From the NCBI RefSeq assembly GCF_910592395.1, contig NC_088322.1, forward strand, positions 15,743,431-15,807,430: a DNA stretch of 64,000 bases, written 5' to 3'. Made by a program: the position numbers and the translations under genes. Positions 9,301 through 21,300 of this stretch are shown piece after piece. Within the stretch, counting starts at the first letter, position 1. The number at the start of each line of letters is the position of its first letter. The notes beneath the pieces were generated by a model. It was not told the origin of the DNA. It worked only from the letters and a program-made list of their open reading frames with translations, and searched no databases. The stretch comes from Lineus longissimus (taxonomy: Eukaryota; Nemertea; Pilidiophora; Heteronemertea; Lineidae).

Positions 9301-12300
9301 TGATTGTTTACGTTTGACAGGCAGGGATTCTTGCTGAGCTGCTATGATGCGCTCGGCTCGTGACAGGCAGTTGAGAGCCGACGATGTCACCTTTCTCATC
9401 TCGCCAGCTGCTTTTTTCTGAAAAAATATGTTTAGAAATGTTCATGTTTTAGGCTACTTTTCAATTTTAACTGCAGACGAAAATACGATAAGATACGTTA
9501 TGCTAACCTTTGCGTGATATTCTCCGATTATTGCTTCTTCACAGTTATTTCTTCTAACACAAGGTGGCGTAGTGTTGTCGTCATCCATCGTCATGGTAAC
9601 CTCAGCTTCCAAGTTGTTCAGGCGTCTGTCCATTTCATGTAGGTCTTCATCGATGCTCGAGATCTGAAGGTCATGGTCAGATGTTATCATATGATGCAAG
9701 TTCAAGGTAATTTGTTTTCTAGGTCAAAAGGTCAAGGTGAAACCATCACAGAAGATATTTTTTCATTGAAAAAAGTATGAAATCAAAGTACAACACAAGA
9801 GATTTATAAGGCAGGTTTATAAATGACAACAAGTTTATAAGACCATGGGTGATATGAATAAAGACTAGTAAATGCTTTTATCTAAAACTCCATGTACATT
9901 TACACTTGGCCTTTCTGTACAAAATTGAAGTAAAAGCATTTGCTAGCCTTTATTCATATCATCCATGAGAGTATTCTGCTACCACAAAGACATTCACATT
10001 TGGATTCAGCCCAAATATTCTTCTTTAAAAAAATGGAGTGATATACGGATCGTCACGGTCTTGATACTGCCATACCTCATGCTACGATTTTATGGAATTC
10101 TCTACACCCAGTTCTTTCTCACCTTGTTTGCAGAGGAGAGGATATCCTCAGCGGTTCCAGAAACTCTGCGCCGTGTCATGGTTACCTTTTGTGATAGGTT
10201 GTCCAAGTGTGTAGCTGACCTGTCTTTGGGGGTGGTTTGCTTAAGGGGGAGGTTCAGTCGGGACTTGGGGGGAGCTGAAACCAGAGGGCATGTGGATTAG
10301 TATGACAACAGCACTTTAAAGGTAAAGTGCATCAACATCCCTCACACTGATGAAGTTTACATACCCATTCTCAATATCTTTACTTGGCTTTTGAATGAGT
10401 GCATCCATTAGTTACCAGACACAGTCTGAATTCAACAATGAAATGATTTCAAACATATGTAATATCGTTCCCAAATAGTTGCGCTTGTACGCTTGTCGCA
10501 TTTGCAGTTAATCAGGTAAATGGAAGGGGAAGCGGGGAATGACGGAACAACTTCTTATCCCTTCTACATCTTTTCTTTTCATTCATACAGTTTTTGTAGA
10601 ATGTGTGTTAGTTACACATTTGCCTGTTTTTATCCAATATCAGAAAACCATCCCCATGGCCAAGAGGAACCCGACCCCTATTGTGTTTGAAAATAAACGC
10701 AGACCCAATTCCACTAAATATAGCAAATAACCAGCAACCAGTTTATAAGACCTGACCAAACGGAGCGGTTTAGAGATGGATAAAACATTGGCTGGTTTTC
10801 AATAAAAAAAAGCATATTTTGATTCAAATGAAGTATGCAAAGTCCCTAAAATCTGTAAGAATCCATAGTTCTAATAATCACTTTATGACAAAAGTATAAA
10901 AAGCTATGAAAAATCGTCACATTAGTTGTCAGATCCAGAATGAGTTCGCACTGAAATCATAAGAATATTTGAATTGTAAATGACTTTGAACGGAATCGCG
11001 TAAGTTACAGAGGTGGATTGAGATGGGGACAGCTCTTCGCCCCCCCCCCCCTCACCCTCACCATTAAACTTCGCTTCTGGAGTTTGGATTGAGACACCAA
11101 CTTCAAGACTTTTCTGTGGTTCCCCAAAGAGACTGTACTAGAATTTCAAACACCCTTTTCATGCCCTACGTCATCAGAGGAATAACAGCTTGTAAGATAA
11201 CAGGACAGGAAAGGAATCATCTCCAGGAACCAAAGGTTTCCCACTCAAATCATGAGATTACCCAAGATGCAATAGGGTGAGCCACAACCCAACACGTAGA
11301 CACAACTCACCAATTTAACACTTTATGGCATTATTTGCATAATTCCAAGGTCTCCAGTCATTTTCATGTTCAATGTGATGATACATGAAAACAACAAAAG
11401 TAATGAGGTGATGCCTTATTTGCCAGGGGGTCTTAGGCCAAAATACATGTATAGTTTTATAGATATCTTCACAAATGTGACCCTCTCTGTCAAAAGGAGG
11501 CAGAATTCGCATATAGGGAAAATGGGGAAAAAAAAATTTAGGCGAAAAATTATTTCATGACTTTCGGCATTTCTCTCACACTATATAATCAACAGACCCC
11601 CGATAACGTCGCGTCAACGCACCTTTCGGTTTTGGCTCAACTAAAAGTTGGGCGTCGCACATTATCCTTCCGAGACAATTCTGAGCTATCACTTTATATT
11701 CAGCGTCATTATCCAATGTGACGTTGTCGATGGTCAAGATGTAACCACGGTTACCAAACTGTTGGAGCTGGTATTCAGCGTTTGACTTGATGCGTCTGCC
11801 GTCACGGAACCACGAGACCCTGGGTACGGGGTAACCTTTGACCTTGACCATGAACCTTACGCCTTGACCTTCAATGACCTCGACATCTTCAAGCTGCTTC
11901 AGGAACTGGGGAGGTTTTTTTTCCAGGGAGTTTTCTGTGGAGTAAAAAGATATTGGTGAATACTAGTCCTCCTACCGAACATCATTTGGGGGCAAATCAA
12001 GGCCTATTTAAAAAGAGCGGGGGCTGCATGCAGGGCAAGTCGATTTCACACAAACAAGGGTGAAGAGACGATCTGATAAGACTTTACCTTTAAGACTGAG
12101 TTTCGTGGTACAGCTACACTGGCCTTCTCCATTGACACCGATGCAAATATAACCACCAGCATCCTTGTCGGTCGTGTTGTAAATGGTGAGCGTATATTGG
12201 TTGCCATCACGCATCATCTCATACTTGTCATCGTCTTCCAATTGGTCAATGTCCTTCTTGTTCTCACGGTACCAGAAAACATCTGAAATATAGCATACAG

Positions 12301-15300
12301 GGTGTGTCAATAAACATGCTTTTTTAGATAAAATGACAGTTTACTTTAGTTTCTTGTCCTCTTGATAAAGGACCCTTATTAACCTATGAGATACACTGAC
12401 ACACTGCTTGAGACCTTGGGCAAATGACTTTACTATGATTACCACAACTGAGATACCTTGTATGTGATCCCCATGCCTGGGCAAGCTACAGATCACGACT
12501 AATAGGCCAGTGATAAAGAGTTAGAATAGAAGTTAAAGATGGCGCCACTGGGCCAATGACCTAACTGTAGTTGCACACTGAGTGCCCTCAAAGTGAATGC
12601 AGATGACTCACCAATGGGGTCCGTCCCTGTCAATCGACACCTCAACTGGGCATGTTCACCATCAGGCACCACCAGATCCATTGGCTTCATCTCAAACCTC
12701 GGGTCCGTGCATGCCTCGATGGCTGCCTCTGTCTTCGGGACATCAGGCTGGCAAACCTCAACTGGAACATTCGCCACCGGAGCATTCAGCATTGGACTCA
12801 TATTTTTGGTGATTTCAGCAATTTCCCGACTTTCCATGGATATGTCGCCAGGCTGCGTCACCTCAGCTACTTCATCATCATCATCATCACTACAGATGGA
12901 CGAGTCGGTGAGATCGTCAACCTCCCTGCAACATTCATTAGATGCAAAGTGAACTTCTTTGATTACATGACATTTTATCAGGAATCAACAAGTAAGCCCC
13001 AGAACTCTGGACAACAGAGAGCATTGGTGAAAACAGTAGTCGGAAATCCGCACGTCAGACGGATCAAAAGCACTCATAATCTCATTGCCCATGAGCACAA
13101 ACTTTTGAAAACAACCTGCCAATTGATCAATAATTACCTGTTTCCAATCATAGGTGAAACTCGTCCAAACTCCTGCGTGGTATTCACAATACTGTTGATC
13201 GGTTTCGTCGTAAAACTTGCTGAGCTCGGCCGCCGAATATTTTTCACCCATTCCTGATATTCCATGTTTTCAACCTTGTCCCCGGACTCATCCTTTAACG
13301 ACAGCGTCCAATTATTCCCATCATGCACAGAATTTGGTCGCTCCAGATAATTGATATCATCGTCATCGTCGTAATCTGGGATATTTTCAAAATCGTCACT
13401 GTTTTGTTCAATGGCCGCCAAATCGTCAGGATCAATTTCCCGTTTACCGAGTGGGGACTGAACATCGCTAAAACTAGGCAGTGGCGACCCCAGGGAGAGA
13501 AACTTAGAATATGTATGACGCGGGCTCATCAACGGATTCACACGGTTACTGTCCGACCGATGGATGGAATTCTGAAACACATCCTCATCTTCCGAGTCTA
13601 AAGTCCCATTCAGATTCCCCCGAATTTCACTTTCGGCATCGAGAGACTCATGACTCCCTTCTTTAATCGGTGCAGGGCGATGTCTGTTGGCACTGATGAT
13701 GGGTTCGTGTCCATTTTCGTTCTCCGACTTGAAACTATCCAAAATCTGAAAATGGACAAAAGATACCACTCTTATTAAATCAATTGCGATAATGAAGACA
13801 TATTGTGGAATATGCCTGATCTTGTTGAATATAAAAGCTCCCAAGACAAGTTATCATTACAGCTACAATATGGCCCAACAGAACTGCCCAATCCTTCACC
13901 CACCGAATGCACCCATGCCCACGGGCCGACTGACTCTACAACCAGGGCCCAACAGAACTGCCCAATCCTTCACTCACCGAATGCACCCATGCCCACGGGC
14001 CGACTGACTCTACAACCAGGGCCCAACAGAACAGCCTGATCCTTCACTCACCGAATGCACCCATGCCCATGGGCCGACTGACTCTACAACCAGGGCCCAA
14101 CAGAACTGCCCAATCCTTCACTCACCGAATGCACCCATGCCCATGGGCCGACTGACTCTACAACCAGGGCCCAACAGAACTGTCCAATCCTTCACTCACC
14201 GAATGCACCCATGCCCATGGGCCGACTGACTCTACAACCAGGGCCCAACATAACTGCCCAATCCTTCACTCACCGACTCCATGCCCATGGGCCGACTGAC
14301 TCTACAACCAGGGCCCAACAGAACTGTCCAATCCTTCACTCACCGAATGCACCCATGCCCATGGGCCGACTGACTCTACAACCAGGGCCCAACAGAACTG
14401 CCCAATCCCTCACTCACCGAATGCACCCATGCCCACGGGCCGACTGACTGCAGAAGAAACAGAACTCCATCTGGTGAGTCAGTCATTGAAACAAAACTCT
14501 GTGTTACGCAGGAAGAATTCGACCCCTGGCCAGTGCCCAGCTAGGCACCTGTAATGTTATTTGGGCCAACCATGGGAGGAAATGAAGAAGCTGGTGTATT
14601 GGCCCGTTGAGGCTCAGGGATCCATTTTACCACGTTGGGAAGCCGGCAATCTCAAATAGTGTGAATTACTCAGTGCATGAGACATCCTGCCGTATTAGGT
14701 AATCCTTGTCAACAGCCTGGGTGCCACAGGTGACAGATTTCGCTCGTTTCGATTGATCCATTATCATATCATCATCATATCAACACCGGCATTGTAACCC
14801 TATTGGATTTTTGTGCCTGAGGTATGGAGTCCACTCCAGGCTACTGTCAACCTATGCAGAATCTTTTACTTGCCCTGGCATAGGCACTCAGATACAAGGG
14901 ACCACAGCTTTCAGTCTCATCCGACAGGTCCACGAGTATTTCATACGTTGTATGTGTAGTGAAGAGCCAGGTCACAATGGGTTAACAGAATGTTATTAAT
15001 CAATCAATAATACTCAAAACAACTTTTCCTCAGATTTACAATTAACAACTACATATATAAACTAATGAAAGGAACTAATCCAATCAGCAAATCTTGATTA
15101 CTGTTTTCTTTTCCTGACAATGGCAAATGTTTGTTAGTCAATTGTGGAAGGTGCCTGAATTGGCAAAAAGGGATTAGGCAAGCTTATGGGTTCATGCTCT
15201 GGTGATTCATATCTTCGCCAAGGAGTACAATGCCAGCCTTTATAACAGGCAGCCTTGTCTGGAGCTTCTTCAAGGGACTTTGCCATGAGGACCCCAGTGT

Positions 15301-18300
15301 GTCACAATGGTTCTTCAGACTATTCTGACCAAATACCAAGGGCCAAATATCTAAAAGGTGATAAGACTGATCAATCACTGAACAGGCAGTTTCCAGCCCA
15401 ACCAGTAGCTCTCTGTTTATAATGGGAAAGTTCACTTCCACTTTTAACTCAAATGCTGGCTTGAAAAGGCCAATTCTTCTGTAAAACTGAAAATCTTGTT
15501 TGAAGAGGCCGCTTCCCCTTTAAACTTACCAACCAAATACAAGGACCGATCCACTCTAAAAGATACAGAAATGCGTCCGGCTCGTCATACGTCATCGAAA
15601 CTAATTACACAGCATCCAGTAAAATATTCACACGATGACACCTCAGGCTGAATGACTCATCATAGAATCTAGTATCAGAGGGGGCCCACAGAACCTTTGT
15701 AGGTGCCCCCTCCAGCAAGTCGACTAACAGTCACCCATCTTACACAAAAGTCCTCAAAATCATATCCATCTATCCATTACTCTTTTCACAGAAAATCAAA
15801 GACAGAGTGTGATCATGAAGCGTCCATCCTGAACGATCTCTGAAAACGGTTTGGGCCGACCAATGAGAGTTCTCACACCCCATAATGCATTCCTCCACTT
15901 TTTCACATAATAAAAAACGAAAAAGCCTATTAAAGTATGAAAAGTTATTTTTCAAGGTATTATGTACATGTTTGTATTATGTAGTCATAAGCCCCTGGCA
16001 CGTTATGTTCAATGTGCAGAATGTACTTCTTGGAATATCAAGAGTACGCTCCACTTTTCAAACTTGTGGTACATGTTAATACTTCAAAGGTGAACAATGA
16101 ATGATATAACTAAAGGTAGAAGGACCAAGTCTGACTAACAGCAACACCCTTCGTTCTAATAATCAAATGGATTTGTCTGAGGTAATTCAAAGACAATTTC
16201 AGGGTTTTCTTCATCTCAGACAAGAAATAACACTTGAATGATAGCCAAATTGCAAGTCATTTTATAAACTTAATAAGCTTATCAATTTTGCAGGGGGTTG
16301 TGAACAGGGACAAACACCCTTTCGTTCGTAACAACACATCATAAGTCGGCTGAAAACAAGAAGGTTTTGGTCGTGGTTCACAAAGAGGCCTCTTGCTGTC
16401 AATCAGATTTGGCTCAATTCTTCTTGGTGTCCAGCTATTCAAGGTGTCCAGCTATTCAAGGTGTCCAGCTATTCAAGGTGTCCAGCTATTCAAGGTATCC
16501 AGCTATTCAAGGTGTCAAGCTATTCAAGGTGTCCAGCTATTCAAGGTGTCCAGTTATTCAAGGTGTCCAGCTATTCAAGGTGCCCAGCTATTCAAGGTGT
16601 CTGCTAAGGGAGGTTTTACTTATTTAGAAGCGCCTTATTGAGGAATTAATCAGTGGCATCTCATCATGAGAGATTCATTATGTTTTCATATTGACGATTA
16701 CCTGGAATCTCACTGGGGAATGAACACCTGATTGTAATCTTCTGTGATATTTCCATTAAAGAACCAGTTGTATAATTCACAGGAAGGGTCTCACTCTCAC
16801 TGGGGCCACCATGAATAGCTCAGGGAGTGAAGCAGATGTATCATTGAGAGTTGCAATGAGAATTGCAACAGCCATCATCATATTACTAAGGTTTCTCAGA
16901 GATTTTCATCGATTAGCATAAAGCCCTTGAGGCTCCCACTGGTTTCCATGTGTATGCCTGAAGAACTGTACGTCACCAATGATAATGGGCTTTACCCAAC
17001 TATTATCAGCACCTAGCTGCTTACCTTGGGGAAGACTTTTGAGATGGCCCCTAACCACAAACCATCATCCCAGATGCCATTAGGAAGCTACCTCTCACAC
17101 TGTGCAGCCTCAAAATGAGGCCACTCTAGACTAGTCATGCCAGCAGTGGATGGCTGTGCTATCATGTTGTTCGCCTATATCATACAATTTGGAGACAATG
17201 GCAGTATGCTTAAAAGACCAGCTTCATGTGGTGAGTAGGCCTAGTCATGTTACCTCATTGGTACAGAGTCATTCTCCCAGCATCTGATGAGGGTGAGTAT
17301 CAATCTTACAGACTGCTATCATCAATTCGTCTATTATATATGTGTGACTGTCTGTACCTGGCATCGTCTTAATGGATGCTGTGAGGTTGCCAGCTACAGC
17401 TTGCCTCTAGTTGGGGATGTTTAGATTATGTGACTGTTATTGAGAGTGTAAATAAGGGGATGGTTGGATTACGAGACTGTTGGCAGTGTTGCTGATAGCT
17501 GATACTACGACCCTGTGTGCCTGTGTTAGCTCTCTATCTTGTGTATCGGAAGCCGTGGGCTTGCTAGCTGCAGATATAGTCTCGTAAAGTAGATTAGGGT
17601 ACAGTTGTGTTAACTGACTATCTGACTATATTGAATTATATTTATCAAATTTAGCCAATGCAACCGATAAGGTCACTAGCTAGCTGCAGTTGGCTCTCTA
17701 GTAGCAGTAATGTAGCAGTTGACACGTTATGTAACCCATTACTAGCTCAGTAAGCCAACTGCTAACTTTCTGTAATTTCTGACAGCAATTGCCGAGAATG
17801 AAGAGATTGCCAGCTTTGTAAGGCTATACATGTAGGTATGCTGTGTGTTCCCAAAGCTAGCAACTAATGTAACTGCCTCATGCACGATGCTGGTTGCAAC
17901 TCTAAGCATCTGCACCCTGCTATGTGGCCATTCCCAACTGTATCACTTCTCGTGCATCTAATTTGATAAGCGGTATGAGAGCTTCAACCTACATTGGGTA
18001 TAGCTTGATGCACTTAACCCGATCTCATAGTAGTTAACCAATCAATTTCAGCTTAATGACCTATTAAAGCTGCCTGCATGTATTGGCTGTAAGGGTATAG
18101 CAAACCAGGTCAATAGTGGAATCGACAACTATATACACTTATTCTGCTCAGAGGAAAGACTCAACTTGGCCAAATGTTACCAATTCCTCAACTCAATCAT
18201 CAATGTTATCTATTTTTCAGAAATGAGCCTGAAATCAAAAGCCAGTAACGAACTCAACAACATCCCAGATGTGGCAAGCTGAGGTGGCCATTCCCACAAT

Positions 18301-21300
18301 GCACCTGAGGCAGATGAAAAACTTTATAAAGATCATTGCGATCGTGTCGTCATTAGCCATTATTCTCATTCTAACACAATCAAAATGGATGGTCCCGTTA
18401 CAGATATTCAACCACCGCCACGAGCGTGACTGTATCAGTGTTCTCTTGCAACGTACCAACAGTATGATCACGAAGATGTCTTGGCACCACGCCATGCTTA
18501 AACAACTACGCCACCTACAGGTCTACTACAGACCTATTGTCTGTAAATACCAAGACAGGTTTGACACTTTGAAAACATTGACCACGTTTGTTGATATCCT
18601 TGAACGGGAGAAAATCCCGTATTTCATGTATGGTGGCACGTTGCTGGGTTCCTACCGTCACATGGGGATGATTATGTGGGATGATGACCTTGACATTATG
18701 ATGAATGCCACCGACAAGCTACGAATCAGGCGTGCACTGCTGAAACAACGGCCTGAGTATGGGCTCGAATGGAAGCACTTTATCCGACAGTGGAAATTCT
18801 GGCTGAATTCGCACAATCGGGAGCACGTGCCGAGTAAACCATGGAAATGGCCGTACGTCGATATGTTTTTCTTTCGTGAGAATTCCACGCACATTTGGGA
18901 TGAGATTACGTTTTATAGTGATAACGTTTACAAGAAATCTGACGTGTTCCCATTGTCACGACGACCGTTTGAAAACCTCATGCTTTATGCACCAAGAAAT
19001 ACCTCAGCCGTCTTGGAGAAGACGACCATTTTAGACGATTGTATGTCAGCTGAAATGAGCCATAAGACCGAGGAACTGTTCAATATGCAGAAAACAATTC
19101 CGTGCTCGGAATTGGAGGAGTTTTATCCCTTCACTAAGAGAAGAGTTCTTCCAAGCGGTGGTGAGGAGGAGATGCTGATGTACAGGAACAAAGTGCTCAA
19201 GACTTTTACTCCGAGTTAGAAACAGGCTTAACATACTCTTTATAATCAATAATATCCTTCTTACAAAAGACATTGGACATTTAATTTGCTCAAGGTCAAT
19301 CCATTGTCTTCTTTGACCATATTCAATTTTTTGGGCCATTGTGCCATCCATGCAAGTTTCAAGCATTTTGTCCTTGAGATACAGGTAGTGGAATAAAATG
19401 ATAACAAAAGATAGCTTGTGTTCTTCACTTAGAAGCAACTCCTGCCTGGCTCAAGACTTGGACAGCCTTCGACCAATCAGAACTCCTGTTACAACTTAAA
19501 TCATTGTCCTACCTGTGCGATGATGTGGTCTGCGAGCTGGTCCTCGAACGGATGATCGTCACACAGAGAGTCATCGTCATCAGTCGCTGCGCTGTCATCC
19601 TCGTCAACATTGTTTGGCTGGAATGATAGTGAGGACTTGTGAGATCACAATTGATCGACAGTGCTCAAAAATCACTTTTCAGGGCCAATGAACTTCTGGC
19701 ACAGGACACATGTCACAATCAAGGTCATCATAAACGATGACAGGCACCCCACCAATAGGCCTGTGCAAGAAGCTTATTACTTCAAAAATATGATTTTTGA
19801 GCACAAGACTATGATTGGGCCTTGGACGAAAGTGGCAGACATGTGTTCACTTTTGAATTATCGAGACATTCCATGTAAATGAACTCACCAATGTCACCAC
19901 TACAGGGTGTCCTACAAACGATTCCACCCGTTTCACCAGAGTGTCCTGGACCAATTTGTTGATTTCCTTGTGCTCGTCGGAGGGGTGGTCTGGAAATAGA
20001 GGCAGTTCATGAAAGTCAAGCATTCCAGAGATAACACCTTTGTGCTTCTGCGTCATCAAGTTTACAAGATGACATGCAAGTTTACAAGATGACCAGAGTC
20101 CTACTACAACAGGAATTTCTCATTTATTGACACTTGACAGCAATGAAACATAATCTGGTGTCTACTTACTTTCATAGGCGAGATACAAGGCCTGAGCGAG
20201 GTTCGTCAGGTCAATACTGACTTCTTTCCGATATGATTGGAGGAGACCATGATCTGCAATAAATCAGACAAAGACACCTAAAACATCGATCACTTTCATT
20301 CAAAATCATCTCGATTCAAAAATTTGAGTTGGCATCTCACTCCCTAATCTCCACCATGGGTAACATACAAGGGGAGGAGCACTTGGATGACTTACTGGGT
20401 CTCATTCCTTTCAACTTGAGATGGTCGTCAGCGAACCTTTTCCTCAGCATGTAATACACCTTGTCTCGAATACTGTTGAGCTGTTTGTCGTAGCGCTCCA
20501 AGTGTAACTGCTTGGTGTGATCGATACCCACAGCGCCATCTATAGAGTCCAACTCGTGGTGAGGTTTTTGAGCACCAAGTCCACTGTCACTCGCCTCGTC
20601 ATCTGAAAATGGAAAAAAGATGTCATGTCTGATATTCTTGATCAGGTGCTGTCATTATGAAGCATGTGTTCAACCATGGTGCACCACATGTTCAACCATG
20701 GTCCACCACGTGTTCAACCATGGTCCACCACGTGTTCAACCATGGTCCACCACGTGTTCAACCATGGTCCACCACGTGTTCAACCATGGTCCACCATGTG
20801 TTCAACCATGGTCCACCATGCATTCAACCATGGTCCACCACGTGTTCAACCATGGTGCACCATGTGTTCAACCATTGTCCTTGTCAAGGAAATTCAACTA
20901 ATTGGTTCAGAAAAGACTCCTCTGTCACTTGCCACAAACGTTCTAAGGACAGACAAATACTTCACTTACGTGAGTGTGGTCTACATGTGAGAGGAATGTT
21001 TGTTTAATGTTGGTAAGGTGTAGCCATCAGTGCTCGATCAGGTGTGACATCATCATACCTTGATGACTATGTTTACCGCCAAGACAAAGATATTGTACGG
21101 AGAAATGGTTGACTCCTTATTAATGGTCAGCACACACAAGAAACGTTTGTGATTGGGAAAAACAAGTTAGAAAGCAGGCATGCATGCACCACTGCCAGGA
21201 AGCAACACAGCCACTACCAGAAAAGGCAAATCACAATCACTAATCATTGATCATTAAAACTATTTCACAAAACCGCAAACTATTAAGCCGCAAATCTATC

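Noticed and set aside
16426-16600. Regular short repeats considered as a CRISPR array (also 20661-20880 and 24731-26242)
   Set aside because: Units are contiguous with no unique spacers, and the genes show this is animal DNA. They are minisatellites.
20620-21007. Three overlapping plus-strand frames of 93-116 codons with Pro-Trp-Ser/His motifs
   Set aside because: They are translations of the 22-bp array, in an intron of the opposite-strand gene.
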